NCBI RefSeq assembly: GCF_030407455.1
Contig: NZ_JASDDJ010000002.1
Span: forward strand, 1 to 64,000
Origin: Psychrobacter sp. 5A.1
Lineage (GTDB): Bacteria; Pseudomonadota; Gammaproteobacteria; Pseudomonadales; Moraxellaceae
Direction of reading: 5' to 3'
DNA: 64,000 nt
Of this stretch, positions 11,720-21,466 are shown piece after piece. Under the pieces are notes generated by a model. It saw only the letters and a program-made list of their open reading frames with translations, searched no databases and was not told where the DNA came from. Position 1 is the stretch's first letter. Each line of letters begins with the position of its first letter. Made by a program: the position numbers and the translations under genes.

Positions 11720-12526
11720 CTACAGTACCCCAATTCCACTTAATAATAACTGTCCACCAGCAAACACTAACAACACGCCAAACGCACGTTTAAGCATCAG
11801 CGCAGGCAATACATGGGCGAGCTTGGCACCGACTTTTGCCATCGCAAAGCTAGCCACTGAAATGCATAAAAATCCCGTGATATGGACAAATCCTATCGTG
11901 CCCTCAGGCAGATTGACCACATCTTGACCGAACCATGCAAACCCTGCCGCGCCAGCCAATGCAATCGGTAGACCGCAAGCCGCTGACGTACCGACCGATT
12001 GTTTCATCGGGAGGCCCGCCCAATTTAAAAACGGTACGGTCAAACTACCACCACCAATACCGAAGATGGAGGATGCCATACCAATGCCTGTACCCGCACC
12101 GAACTGGATACCAGCAGAGGGTAATGGCTTCCCCAACTGCTCTTTATTAGAGAAAAACAGCATTTTTATCGCGACTAAAAGCGCACCGATACCGATAATG
12201 GCTTGTAGTATCTTGCCGTCAATCATATCCGCAACACCCGCGCCCACCAGACTACCGACGACCAGACCCAATGCCATTTTTCGCCACACTTCCCAGCGTA
12301 CACCGCCGCGCTTATTATGAGCAGTGAGCGAGCTAATCGAGGTCACAACGATGGTCGCCAGTGACGTACCAATGGCCAAATGTGTCACCACTTCTGGCGA
12401 AAAATCATATGCGGTAAAGATCCATACCAATGCGGGTACGATAATCATGCCGCCACCAACGCCAAACAATCCAGCACTCACGCCAGCAAACGCCCCTGCA
12501 ATCACAAACCACACATATAGCATCAT
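11720..12526 (-). CDS. Sulfite/organosulfur exporter TauE/SafE family membrane protein
   Basis: 268 residues with about eight transmembrane segments and the paired family signature GLFGVGGGMIIVPAL (N half) and FGIGGGSLTVPFL (C half). Family members move sulfite, sulfoacetate or related anions across the inner membrane, but substrate cannot be set from sequence. It is a single gene on the minus strand, and its stop codon directly abuts a repeat element. Two adjacent ATG codons are possible starts; both follow AAGG at a workable distance. Confidence 0.88.
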   Translation of the reverse strand: MMLYVWFVIAGAFAGVSAGLFGVGGGMIIVPALVWIFTAYDFSPEVVTHLAIGTSLATIVVTSISSLTAHNKRGGVRWEVWRKMALGLVVGSLVGAGVADMIDGKILQAIIGIGALLVAIKMLFFSNKEQLGKPLPSAGIQFGAGTGIGMASSIFGIGGGSLTVPFLNWAGLPMKQSVGTSAACGLPIALAGAAGFAWFGQDVVNLPEGTIGFVHITGFLCISVASFAMAKVGAKLAHVLPALMLKRAFGVLLVFAGGQLLLSGIGVL

Positions 12527-12718
12527 CGAATTAGCCTTTTATCTTGCTTGTATTTTAAACGGTATTTTTATCTTACTGATTTGCCTGTTTATGCACTTAG
12601 TGGCATGTTCTTAATTGCATTTGCCAAATCACACCCCAATCTTTATGCTGTCTGTTCGCGAAAACCGTCCAGTATATCAAAGATTATCCCAGCGACATTA
12701 CTCAAGTAGAATAAACTT

Positions 12719-13708
12719 ATGCCGATACTTAATCAATCATCTCACTCTGCGCCTGAGTCATTAACACTTGAGCATTTACCTGAGCTGAATCATCGCCATC
12801 TTACCAGTAGCGCGTCTACGAATAGCGAGCTAATAGCGGATGTACAGAATGGCACATTGAATGCGACCGAGATGCACCTGCTAACGGCTGAAACCCAAAG
12901 CGCTGGTCGCGGACAACACGGACGCTCATGGCAATCACCGCGTGGCAATGTCTACCTGTCTCTCTATCATCCTGTTCACATACCGGTTAGTGGCTTACTC
13001 TCATTAATTATCGGTGTAGAGCTGGCAAAAATGCCTGTCATCCAAATGCTAAATGAGCAATTACAAATGCAAGGACTGACGCCAATCGGCGTGAAGTGGG
13101 CAAATGATTTGGGCTTTTACCAAGGTCAAAGCCAAAATCAGCCTGCCTTAGATAGCGCTGATGTGCATAATACGGAATTAAACCAGCAGACACTGCCGTT
13201 TAATAAGCTTGCTGGGATTTTGATTGAACCCGTATCGCAAGCAGGCAAACTGGTTGGTTTGGTGATAGGTGTGGGTCTCAATGTCCAAGCCACACCAAAG
13301 CTAACTGCGCAAACCTCTGAAGGCATGAGTTATCAAGCCATTAGCTTACAAGATATTGCTAAGACGCTACAGCCAAAAGCGCAGGCTACCAGTCTACCGA
13401 GCTTACGTGTGCTTTATCAGCAAATGAGTAAAGCGCTAATGGCTGCGATGACGCGCTTTGAGCACTTAAGTATAGAAAAACCAACGGGACATCGTTATTA
13501 TCTGGACAGCTTTTTGAAGCAGTTTGACTCAATGGATGCACTGAGCGAACTGCGATTACGTGTGACCCAAGAGCATAACGGTCAAACAAATATACTCACA
13601 GGCCACGCTTGTGGTATCGATACACATGGATGTTTGCAATTGCGTCAAGATAACGGTAAGATTTCTGCACTTTTCACCGGACGCATTGACGTTATTCAAA
13701 CGACTTAA
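12719..13708 (+). CDS. birA: Biotin--[acetyl-CoA-carboxylase] ligase
   Basis: 329 residues. It has the class-I biotin protein ligase core: SSTNSELIAD, AGRGQHGRSWQSPRGNVYLS (biotinyl-AMP loop), GVKWANDLGF, KLAGILIEP and GVGLNVQ, with a C-terminal SH3-like domain. It attaches biotin to carboxyl-carrier domains; the methylcrotonyl-CoA carboxylase alpha subunit encoded at 17646-19775 is an obvious client. It lacks the N-terminal helix-turn-helix of E. coli BirA, so it should not be a biotin operon repressor. A Gln/Asn-rich stretch of about 25 residues after GFYQG looks like a loop insertion. It is followed by coaX 83 bases downstream. Confidence 0.93.
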   Translation: MPILNQSSHSAPESLTLEHLPELNHRHLTSSASTNSELIADVQNGTLNATEMHLLTAETQSAGRGQHGRSWQSPRGNVYLSLYHPVHIPVSGLLSLIIGVELAKMPVIQMLNEQLQMQGLTPIGVKWANDLGFYQGQSQNQPALDSADVHNTELNQQTLPFNKLAGILIEPVSQAGKLVGLVIGVGLNVQATPKLTAQTSEGMSYQAISLQDIAKTLQPKAQATSLPSLRVLYQQMSKALMAAMTRFEHLSIEKPTGHRYYLDSFLKQFDSMDALSELRLRVTQEHNGQTNILTGHACGIDTHGCLQLRQDNGKISALFTGRIDVIQTT

Positions 13709-13791
13709 TCGTTTAATCAACGAGCACTAAAGTGCAGTAGCTATCAGGATAGGATGTTGATAATTGCTTCACTGTATATAAAGGGAATTTT

Positions 13792-14514
13792 ATGCTCTGG
13801 CTTGATCTTGGAAATACCCGTCTGAAATACTGGCTCACCGATGATATCGGTCAAATAGTCACACATGATGCCAAACAACATTTGCAGGCACCAGCCGAAT
13901 TACTGATGGGTCTGACGGATCGCTTTGAACGTTTTGCCCCTGACTTTATTGGCATCTCGTCCGTACTAGGTGACGAGCTGAATGCCAAGGTATCAGAGAC
14001 CTTAAGCCGTCTTAATATTCCGTTTGAATTTGTCCACGTCGATGCCGCTCACCCGCTAATGAAGAGTCAATATAATGATGAGCAGCTCGGCTGTGATCGT
14101 TGGCTACAAATGCTAGGCGCAGTCGATAAGAAAAAGCGTCAATGTGTGATTGGTTGCGGTACAGCAGTGACCATTGATTTGATCGATCACGCTGAGCATT
14201 TGGGCGGTTATATTTTCCCCAGTATCTACCTGCAACGTGAGTCATTGTTTTCTGGTACCAAGCAAATCACCATCTCTAACGGGACTTTCGATAGTGTCGG
14301 TCAAGGTGTGACCACACAAGATGCGGTACATCGCGGCATCTTATTATCAATCGTCGGTGCCATCAATGAGATTAGCCATCGTCACCCCAACTTTGAAGTC
14401 ATCATGACGGGTGGTGATGCAGCCATTATTTCGCAGCACGTCAACCGTCCGGTACGTCTGCGTGATGACTTATTGTTGAATGGTCTAGCACGATATTTTG
14501 ATCATAGTAAATAA
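13792..14514 (+). CDS. coaX: Type III pantothenate kinase
   Basis: 240 residues; phosphorylates pantothenate in the first step of coenzyme A synthesis. It shows the N-terminal ASKHA phosphate loop (LWLDLGNTRLKYW), the segment QLGCDRWLQMLGA, CGTAVTIDLID and the later GGYIFPS and MTGGDA motifs. AAGGG precedes the ATG by seven bases. The birA-coaX neighbourhood is common in gammaproteobacteria that lack CoaA. A strong hairpin ends the unit at 14552-14588. Confidence 0.94.
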   Translation: MLWLDLGNTRLKYWLTDDIGQIVTHDAKQHLQAPAELLMGLTDRFERFAPDFIGISSVLGDELNAKVSETLSRLNIPFEFVHVDAAHPLMKSQYNDEQLGCDRWLQMLGAVDKKKRQCVIGCGTAVTIDLIDHAEHLGGYIFPSIYLQRESLFSGTKQITISNGTFDSVGQGVTTQDAVHRGILLSIVGAINEISHRHPNFEVIMTGGDAAIISQHVNRPVRLRDDLLLNGLARYFDHSK

Positions 14515-14551
14515 TTGACGTGTGTTGTCGTATTTTATAAAGTTAGAATAG

Positions 14552-14588
14552 AAAAAGCAGTACGTCTTAGGCGTACTGCTTTTTTTTG
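14552..14588 (+). terminator. Rho-independent terminator after coaX
   Basis: AAAAAGCAGTACG and CGTACTGCTTTTT form a 13-bp stem around TCTTAGG, followed by further T residues. Confidence 0.93.
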
Positions 14589-14619
14589 GTTTAAAAACAC
14601 CTAATTTTTCTGTTATCAC

Positions 14620-15135
14620 CTATTGTGCTATAAATATAATAGGTACATCAACTTTTCCACGAATTGCTTTTCCTTCAAACACAAATGGCCTCATCCGACC
14701 ACTTCTTATCTGACGAGCAGCGCTTCGATCAAAACATCTATTACCACTGCTTTCTTTAACACTTATTCTGCTAATCTTACCTTGTCTATCGACTAATAAT
14801 TCCAACAAAATCTTAAGTTTTTGTCCACGGACCACTTTAATAGGCTCACCCGTCTCCTTATCTAAACAGTGAAGATGCTTTCTAGTAAAATTAAAACTAG
14901 GCGTCTTCAACCAACTTGCATCACGACTAGCAAACTTAATAACAGGTTCAGGACTAGATAAGTCAACCAGCTCTGCTTGTGCAGGCGTTATACTCGCTGT
15001 TATCGTAAACAATGCAAACAAAGTGGTTAACAGACTATAAGTACTGATAGATTTTATATTGCTGAGAAAATGAGAAGCTGTCTTGTTGGAAGCTATGTGA
15101 TTAAAAGCTAACTTGGTATGTAATTTATGGGTCAT
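14620..15135 (-). CDS. TonB C-terminal-domain-like periplasmic protein
   Basis: 171 residues. A signal peptide or anchor (hydrophobic about 34-50, ending TPAQAEL) is followed by a short region and a TonB-like C-terminal fold (about 100-170), with VDRQGKISRISVKESSGNRCFDRSAARQIRSGRMRPF and a typical last beta strand VDVPIIFIAQ. The Pro-rich spacer of true TonB is missing and a cleavable AQA site is plausible, so it may be a free periplasmic protein rather than an ExbBD-linked energy transducer. No exbB/exbD lies nearby. The function is not established. Confidence 0.68.
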   Translation of the reverse strand: MTHKLHTKLAFNHIASNKTASHFLSNIKSISTYSLLTTLFALFTITASITPAQAELVDLSSPEPVIKFASRDASWLKTPSFNFTRKHLHCLDKETGEPIKVVRGQKLKILLELLVDRQGKISRISVKESSGNRCFDRSAARQIRSGRMRPFVFEGKAIRGKVDVPIIFIAQ

Positions 15136-15258
15136 GATAAAAGTCTTTTATTTCAGTCATTAAAAAGTGCCACGCTATGAGACATATAACGTAGCACATT
15201 TTTAGATTTTAAAATAAAATTATTCGATAAAAGTTAACTTTTAAACAATTTTTATGCT

Positions 15259-16446
15259 TTATTTGGTCTCGTTAAATAGCTCACGACCGACCAGCATACG
15301 GCGGATTTCACTGGTACCTGCACCAATCTCATATAACTTAGCATCACGCCAGTAGCGACCAAGTGGATACTCGTTGGTATAGCCATTGCCACCAAATATC
15401 TGAATACCCTCACCTGCCATCCAGGTGGCTTTTTCGGCACACCATAGAATCACACTGGCGCAGTCTTTACGTACTTCTCGACTATGACCGGCACCGCGAG
15501 CGTCCAACATATCGAGGTTTTTACCCACGGTGTACAAGAAACTACGACCTGCTTGCAATATTGTATACATGTCTGCGATTTTACCCTGAATCAGCTGGAA
15601 CTCACCGATCGCTTGACCAAACTGCTTGCGATCATGGATATAAGGCACGACATTGTCCATCACTGCTTGCATGATACCGATAGGACCTGCGGCCAATACG
15701 GCACGCTCATAATCTAGGCCACTCATCAATACCTTAACGCCTTCATTGAGACCACCTAAGATATTTTCACTTGGTACGGTCACATTGTTAAAGGTCATCT
15801 CGCCCGTATGACTACCACGCATGCCAAGCTTATCAAGCTTTTGCGCTGTGCCAAAACCTTCCATACCTTTTTCAACGATAAAGGCCGTCATGCCCTTGCC
15901 GCCTAGCTCCGGATTGGTCTTCGCGTAGACCACCATCACATCCGCATCTGGGCCATTGGTGATCCACATTTTAGTGCCATTCAACACATAGCTGCCGTCT
16001 TTCTCTTCGGCTCTTAGCTTCATGCTAACGACGTCTGAGCCAGCACCAGTCTCACTCATTGCCAGTGCACCGATGAACTCACCGCTGACCAGCTTTGGCA
16101 AATACTTTTGTTTTTGCGCTTCACTACCATTACGTTTGATTTGATTGATACATAGGTTTGAGTGCGCACCATAGCTCAGCGCCACCGATGCCGAAGCACG
16201 GCTAATCTCTTCCATCGCGACCATGTGTGCGACGTAGCCCATATTAGAGCCGCCGTACTCTTCAGGAACGGTAATACCATGCAGGCCGATGTCACCCATC
16301 TTCTGCCACAGATCCATTGGGAATTCATCGCTACTGTCAATCTCGGCAGCACGTGGAGCGATTTCATTGGTTGCAAACTGCTGTACCATATCGCGTAGGG
16401 CATCAATATCTTCGCCAAGCTGAAAATTCAATCCAGGTAAACTCAT
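15259..16446 (-). CDS. liuA: Isovaleryl-CoA dehydrogenase
   Basis: 395 residues; FAD enzyme that oxidises isovaleryl-CoA to 3-methylcrotonyl-CoA in leucine breakdown. It has the acyl-CoA dehydrogenase signatures [14 protein letters not shown] and [13 protein letters not shown]. The catalytic base is Glu247 in LDYERAVLA, the location peculiar to isovaleryl-CoA dehydrogenases; the usual C-terminal site reads [18 protein letters not shown] precedes the ATG. It is the last gene of the leucine cluster, separated from liuE by 220 bases that contain a 107-bp repeat. Confidence 0.94.
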   Translation of the reverse strand: MSLPGLNFQLGEDIDALRDMVQQFATNEIAPRAAEIDSSDEFPMDLWQKMGDIGLHGITVPEEYGGSNMGYVAHMVAMEEISRASASVALSYGAHSNLCINQIKRNGSEAQKQKYLPKLVSGEFIGALAMSETGAGSDVVSMKLRAEEKDGSYVLNGTKMWITNGPDADVMVVYAKTNPELGGKGMTAFIVEKGMEGFGTAQKLDKLGMRGSHTGEMTFNNVTVPSENILGGLNEGVKVLMSGLDYERAVLAAGPIGIMQAVMDNVVPYIHDRKQFGQAIGEFQLIQGKIADMYTILQAGRSFLYTVGKNLDMLDARGAGHSREVRKDCASVILWCAEKATWMAGEGIQIFGGNGYTNEYPLGRYWRDAKLYEIGAGTSEIRRMLVGRELFNETK

Positions 16447-16539
16447 AACTATTCCTTGTGTTTTGATATTTTTAAATTTCGAATTTCAATCTGTTTTTTA
16501 AAACCACTGTAACTGTATTTATAATGTCATTTTTGAAGT

Positions 16540-16646
16540 CATAGTCAATTCAATGTGAAAGTATGACAAAGCAACCGAGTGTCGATGTATATTCAATACT
16601 TCAAGCGAGGTTAACACTTTCATACTTTTATAGTGGATTGACTATG
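16540..16646. repeat. 107-bp MITE-like element between liuE and liuA
   Basis: It starts CATAGTCAATTCA and ends TAGTGGATTGACTATG; the outer 32 bases are imperfect inverted repeats (shared core AAAGTATGA). It is exactly 107 bp. Read on the minus strand its interior aligns with the copies at 3615-3721 and 61946-62052 (G.GTTA.CCTC and TCGG.TGC.TTGT). Its terminus is closest of all to the IS630 end GTGGATTGACTATA. Confidence 0.75.
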
Positions 16647-16666
16647 CTGTTTAAGACTGACGTTTA

Positions 16667-17599
16667 TTAATGGCGTTTATTAATGATGGCACGTGCCACA
16701 TTTGAGCCATTTGGGCGCTTTAAGAACGCACTGATACGCTCGCCTGCCACGACCAATTTGTCCAAATCGATGCCCGTGCTGATACCCATACCATGCAGCA
16801 TATACACCACATCTTCGGTCGCGACATTGCCTGTTGCGCCTTTGGCATAAGGACAGCCACCCAGTCCAGCCACTGAAGTATCAAATTCACTGACACCCAT
16901 TTGTAGTGCAGCTAGCGTATTGCTTAGTGCTTGACCATAAGTGTCATGAAAATGCCCCGATAGCATAGAGATATCAGCATATTCTAATGCAGCTTGTAAT
17001 GCTCGTTGCACTTTGAGCGGTGTACCAACTCCAATAGTATCGGCAATGCCAATTTGCTCAGCACCAATCTCTATCAAACGCTTGGTCACGTACGCTACTT
17101 GGCTTGGTTCAATGTCACCTTCATAAGGACAGCCAACCGTACAAGAAATCACGCCGCGTACTTTGATGCCTTGCGCTTTTGCCGCAGCAGCCACTGGCGC
17201 AAAACGCTCAATACTCTCATCAATACTGCAATTGATGTTTTTTTGGCTGAAGGTTTCGCTGGCTGAGCCGAAAATAACGATTTCATCAGGACGGTGCAAG
17301 ATGGCATTTTCAAAACCGCGCATATTGGGCACTAGGACTGAGTAGCAAATATCTTTCTGCCGTGTAGGCGCTAGCGCATCAAGTAGCGCGCTATTATCGC
17401 CCATTTGTGGCACCCACTTTGGCGAGACAAAACTGGTCGCTTCCAGCTTTTTGACACCGGCCGCAATCAAATCATTGATAAGTGTTTGCTTAACCTCAGT
17501 CGGTACCGTCGTTGACTCGTTTTGCAAGCCATCGCGTGGACTGACATCAACGATGGTGACATGGCTTGGATACGAATGGTTTGGATATGCATTTTTCAT
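16667..17599 (-). CDS. liuE: Hydroxymethylglutaryl-CoA lyase
   Basis: 310 residues; cleaves HMG-CoA to acetyl-CoA and acetoacetate, the last step of leucine degradation. Motifs: VDVSPRDGLQNE (metal and catalytic Arg/Asp), GHFHDTYGQAL (metal His pair) and the signature VAGLGGCPYAKGATGNVATED with its active-site Cys. The ATG at 17599 is preferred over the one at 17608 because AAGG sits right against the earlier codon but nine bases before the later one. It lies 46 bases downstream of liuD. Confidence 0.95.
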   Translation of the reverse strand: MKNAYPNHSYPSHVTIVDVSPRDGLQNESTTVPTEVKQTLINDLIAAGVKKLEATSFVSPKWVPQMGDNSALLDALAPTRQKDICYSVLVPNMRGFENAILHRPDEIVIFGSASETFSQKNINCSIDESIERFAPVAAAAKAQGIKVRGVISCTVGCPYEGDIEPSQVAYVTKRLIEIGAEQIGIADTIGVGTPLKVQRALQAALEYADISMLSGHFHDTYGQALSNTLAALQMGVSEFDTSVAGLGGCPYAKGATGNVATEDVVYMLHGMGISTGIDLDKLVVAGERISAFLKRPNGSNVARAIINKRH

Positions 17600-17645
17600 A
17601 CTTATCATCCTTGTTATTATTCGCCTTTTTATGAGGCTATGTCAG

Positions 17646-19775
17646 CTATTCGCTCTCAGTATTTTCACCAGCATCAATGCGTAATAATTCGTCACCATCA
17701 GCGACCAAATCACCTGCTGCAAATAGCAATTCTGCCACAACCCCATCCGTCGGCGCAGTAATGGTGTGCTCAATTTTCATGGCTTCGATGACTGCTAACG
17801 GCTCGCCTTTTTTCACAGTATCGCCAACCGCCACTTTAAAGGCCACTACTTGACCTGGCATCGGTGACTTTAAACTACCGACCGCTGCGGACTCTTCACC
17901 CACATGTGCCATAATATCAACAAGCGTAATCTCGTCACGGCCACTGTCTGTGAACACATAAACGGTCTCATTAAGTACCCAACTTTGCGCGCTAGTACGT
18001 GCACCATCTAACCATAACGTATGATTATTTTCGTCACTGCTAACATAGCTCACTTGACCTTCATAAACTGTTTCGGTCTGAGCAGCTACGTTAATATTGT
18101 CATTATCCTGCGTATTCGCCACTTCTTTTTCGATAACAAGCGTAAAGCTACTCGAATTATCAATGCCTTTTTTACTATCAGAACAACTTGCATTATGCCA
18201 GTTGCTCATGCGAGCAGTATAAGCACTCTCATCATAAACCAAGCTGAATGAGCGAGTGTAATCGTTATAAGCACGGAAGCCAGTAGGTTTGCTAAATGGA
18301 TCGATATCTATCTCTTGCGTCGCCATCTCGCTTGCAAGCTGACGAGTAATGGCGGTCACAACCAGCGTCGATAAAGCTAAAGGCTGCTGGTTAAAAATCG
18401 CATCACGCTCGTGCTCAATCAGTGCAGTATCGAGATTGGCTTTGCTAAATGAATCGGTATTCAAAATATAGCGCAAAAATGCCGCATTATTCGGCAAACC
18501 GACGATACGTGTTTGGGCAAGTGCTCGATCGAGCTTGGCTAACGCTTGCTCTCGCGTTGGCGCATGAACGATGAGCTTGGCAATCATAGAGTCATAGAAC
18601 GGGCTAATCACATCACCTTCGCGCACGCCATCATCGATACGCACGCCAGTACCGTTTTTATCAATCATAAAAGTACTGTGTTCAGGTTTTTGATACGTAA
18701 ACAACGTACCTGTCGCTGGCAAGAAGCTATTGTCAGGGTTTTCGGCACAGATACGCGCCTCAATAGCATGACCGTTGATAGTTAGGTCGGCTTGGGTTTT
18801 TGGTAATGGTTGACCTGCCGCGACTAAGAGCTGCCATTCGACCAAATCAACACCGGTAATCGCTTCACTGACTGGATGCTCAACCTGCAACCGCGTATTC
18901 ATTTCCATGAAATAAAAATTCATAGAGTCTTCACGCTGCTCAACGATGAACTCGACCGTGCCTGCGCCGACATAATCCACTGCACGAGCCGCTTCGATGG
19001 CAGCCGTTCCCATCGCTTCACGCATCGCAATATCAACACCCGGTGCGGGCGCTTCTTCTAATACTTTTTGGTGACGGCGCTGTACGGAACAATCACGCTC
19101 AAACAAATGCACATAATTGCCATGCGTGTCACCAAATACTTGGATTTCGATATGACGTGGTTTCAGCGCGTATTTCTCAACCAACACTTTGTCATCACCA
19201 AAACTGGTAATAGCTTCACGGCGACATGAGTCTAATAAATCCACAAAGTCGCGGCTTTGCTCCACGATACGCATGCCTTTACCGCCGCCACCTGCACTGG
19301 CTTTAATCAAGACAGGATAGCCAATACTATCGGCTTGCTGCTGCAAAAATTCTGCATCTTGATTGTCACCATGATAGCCCGGTATTAATGGCACGCCAGC
19401 TGTTTCCATCAAACGTTTGGATTCAGATTTGCCACCCATGGCGCGGATAGCATCAGCCGATGGACCGATAAAGACTAAGCCAGCATCCTGACAAGCTTGC
19501 GCAAAGTCAGCGTTTTCACTTAAAAACCCATAACCCGGATGAATCGCTTGTACGCCAGTTTCAAGCGCTATCGCAATAATGGCAGCACCTTTTAGATAAC
19601 TGTCTTTCGGCGCCGAACCACCCAAATAGATAGCCTCATCACAGACAGCCACATGCTTGGCTTCACGATCCGCATCAGAATAAACAGCGACGGTGCTGAC
19701 ACCCAGACGCTTGGCAGTCGCGGCTACTCGGCAGGCAATTTCACCACGGTTGGCAATTAGAATTTTAGAAAACAT
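17646..19775 (-). CDS. liuD: Methylcrotonyl-CoA carboxylase, biotin-containing alpha subunit
   Basis: 709 residues. A biotin carboxylase half (KILIANRGEIACRV, the ATP-grasp loop ASAGGGGKGMRIV, MNTRLQVEHPVSE) is followed by a linker (about 460-630) and a biotinyl domain with EAMKIEHTI (biotin on Lys667). With the beta subunit (21467-23077) it carboxylates 3-methylcrotonyl-CoA to 3-methylglutaconyl-CoA. AAGGACAGTC precedes the ATG. The biotinyl tetrapeptide is AMKI rather than AMKM, which is tolerated in the family. It should be biotinylated by the ligase encoded at 12719. Confidence 0.95.
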   Translation of the reverse strand: MFSKILIANRGEIACRVAATAKRLGVSTVAVYSDADREAKHVAVCDEAIYLGGSAPKDSYLKGAAIIAIALETGVQAIHPGYGFLSENADFAQACQDAGLVFIGPSADAIRAMGGKSESKRLMETAGVPLIPGYHGDNQDAEFLQQQADSIGYPVLIKASAGGGGKGMRIVEQSRDFVDLLDSCRREAITSFGDDKVLVEKYALKPRHIEIQVFGDTHGNYVHLFERDCSVQRRHQKVLEEAPAPGVDIAMREAMGTAAIEAARAVDYVGAGTVEFIVEQREDSMNFYFMEMNTRLQVEHPVSEAITGVDLVEWQLLVAAGQPLPKTQADLTINGHAIEARICAENPDNSFLPATGTLFTYQKPEHSTFMIDKNGTGVRIDDGVREGDVISPFYDSMIAKLIVHAPTREQALAKLDRALAQTRIVGLPNNAAFLRYILNTDSFSKANLDTALIEHERDAIFNQQPLALSTLVVTAITRQLASEMATQEIDIDPFSKPTGFRAYNDYTRSFSLVYDESAYTARMSNWHNASCSDSKKGIDNSSSFTLVIEKEVANTQDNDNINVAAQTETVYEGQVSYVSSDENNHTLWLDGARTSAQSWVLNETVYVFTDSGRDEITLVDIMAHVGEESAAVGSLKSPMPGQVVAFKVAVGDTVKKGEPLAVIEAMKIEHTITAPTDGVVAELLFAAGDLVADGDELLRIDAGENTESE

Positions 19776-19907
19776 GACTGTCCTTATCGTTTAATCTATA
19801 ACTTGCAAAATTGTAGAAAGTTAATGATGACGTTATTATTTTTTTAACTCTCTAGATATCATTTGGAATACTTAAGTTTTAAGCTTTGCTAGAAAAATTT
19901 TTAGTAT

Positions 19908-20336
19908 TTAGGATGAAAATTGCAATATGGCTTTAAAGTCAGGTAACGTATCGAAGTTATTAGACTCTGTATCAATGCTATGCCAACTAGACTTTGAATT
20001 TAAGCATAAATTAGCAACGACTTCTACAGCAACCAAATTCCTATCAAACTCTAATAAGCCCACGGGTATCCAGTAGTATTTATCTGCAAATGAATTGGGG
20101 ACAGGGCATCCACAGTTGGTGCAAAAGTGCGAGCTAAATCCTGTATTTTTTTGCCAATTTTTTATAGTATCGTGCTTTAACCATTTAAAATGGCTTGCTT
20201 CGATAATAGTTGCTGAATTAGAACTTGAACCTGACTGTTTCTTGCATAATGAACAATGACACTGATAAATCTTAAAAGGGTCAGTTCGTATCTCGCTAAA
20301 AAACTGAATATCACCACACAAACATTCTCCTAACAT
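19908..20336 (-). CDS. GFA-family (CENP-V/GFA domain) zinc protein
   Basis: 142 residues with the GFA cysteine pattern: GECLCGDIQFF near the start, then CHCSLCKKQSG and FCTNCGCPVP. The fold binds zinc, and family members are often annotated as glutathione-dependent formaldehyde-activating enzymes, but most have no proven activity. It sits inside the leucine operon between liuD and liuC, has noticeably more A+T-rich codons than its neighbours, and has no known role in that pathway, so it looks like an insertion. It may be cotranscribed with the cluster. Confidence 0.85.
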   Translation of the reverse strand: MLGECLCGDIQFFSEIRTDPFKIYQCHCSLCKKQSGSSSNSATIIEASHFKWLKHDTIKNWQKNTGFSSHFCTNCGCPVPNSFADKYYWIPVGLLEFDRNLVAVEVVANLCLNSKSSWHSIDTESNNFDTLPDFKAILQFSS

Positions 20337-20459
20337 TATATTGTTACCTTTTTGGACATCGCTTAATTATTAAAAAGCTTATGATTATCTAAACGGCTTT
20401 TTCTTGTTGTAAAAACTGCTAGTATTAATTTAATATGGCTTATAACGCGTTTTGGCATA

Positions 20460-21272
20460 CTACAGCAACCAATCAGGTTTACGCTTTTGCAAAAAGGCTT
20501 GCACGCCCTCTTTTCCTTGCTCTGATGAGCGGATATCAGCGATGCCTTTTACCGTATCGGCAATCAGCTCATCTGTAATAGGCGCACCCGCGACATCGTG
20601 CAATAGCTGTTTGCAGATTTTAACTGCATCAGGGCTGTTCTTAACTACTTTATTACAGAACGCAGCCACTTCATCAGCCAGCCATTCTTCGCTAACCCGC
20701 TCATGGATAAAGCCAAGCTGACGTGCTTTTTTGGCATCAAATACTTCAGCACTTAAGAAGTAACGCTGTGATGCTCTGGCGCCTAGCGCTCGTATGACAT
20801 AAGGGCTAATCGTTGCAGGGGCTAACCCTAAACGCACTTCGCTGAGGCAGAAGTTAGCAATTTTGACAGCGATGGCCACATCACAGACAGCCACTAATCC
20901 CATGCCACCGGCATAAACATCGCCTTGAATAGCCGCAACTGTTGGCTTAGGACATTCATAAATAGTCTTAAGCATCTGTGCCAATTTGTCCGCGTCTGCT
21001 AGGTTTTCCTCATAGCTATAATCTGCCATGGCACGCATCCAATTCAAATCAGCACCTGCACAGAATGCCTTGCCAGCAGCCGCTAGTACAATGACACGTA
21101 CGTCATCATCAGCGCCAAGCGTATTAAATGCATCGGTTAGCTCAGCAATCATTTCATCGTTAAAGGCATTACGTATTTCAGGACGATTTAATGTCACCGT
21201 AGCCACGTGTTGTTCCACCTTAACCAGTAGGCTTTTATAATTTTCAGATTTTTTATCACTGTCTTTTTTCAT
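20460..21272 (-). CDS. liuC: Enoyl-CoA hydratase/isomerase, probable methylglutaconyl-CoA hydratase
   Basis: 270 residues with the crotonase fold: oxyanion-hole segments AAGKAFCAGADLNWM and AIQGDVYAGGMGLVAVCD, and acid/base region CLSEVRLGLAPATISPYV. Context inside the leucine cluster points to hydration of 3-methylglutaconyl-CoA to HMG-CoA, the step between the carboxylase and the lyase. The N-terminus has a short Lys-rich extension (MKKDSDKKSENYK). GAGAA lies just before the ATG. Assignment to this specific substrate rests on context. Confidence 0.9.
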   Translation of the reverse strand: MKKDSDKKSENYKSLLVKVEQHVATVTLNRPEIRNAFNDEMIAELTDAFNTLGADDDVRVIVLAAAGKAFCAGADLNWMRAMADYSYEENLADADKLAQMLKTIYECPKPTVAAIQGDVYAGGMGLVAVCDVAIAVKIANFCLSEVRLGLAPATISPYVIRALGARASQRYFLSAEVFDAKKARQLGFIHERVSEEWLADEVAAFCNKVVKNSPDAVKICKQLLHDVAGAPITDELIADTVKGIADIRSSEQGKEGVQAFLQKRKPDWLL

Positions 21273-21466
21273 AATTTTCTCTATATTTTTTATGTATGTA
21301 TCTTTCTTTCTATAGATACTTAATCAAACTTTCAGTTAATCCATAATAATACAAGGAGACCAAGTGCAAAGACCAAGCGCAGATGTACAAATCGTATTTC
21401 CTAAAAGCTTGCCGCAGCAATACTTTATTATGAACAAAAACTTATTATGGGAAGACTTTAGAACAC

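Noticed and set aside
12719..13708. BirA as a biotin operon repressor
   Set aside because: The N-terminal helix-turn-helix needed for DNA binding is absent.
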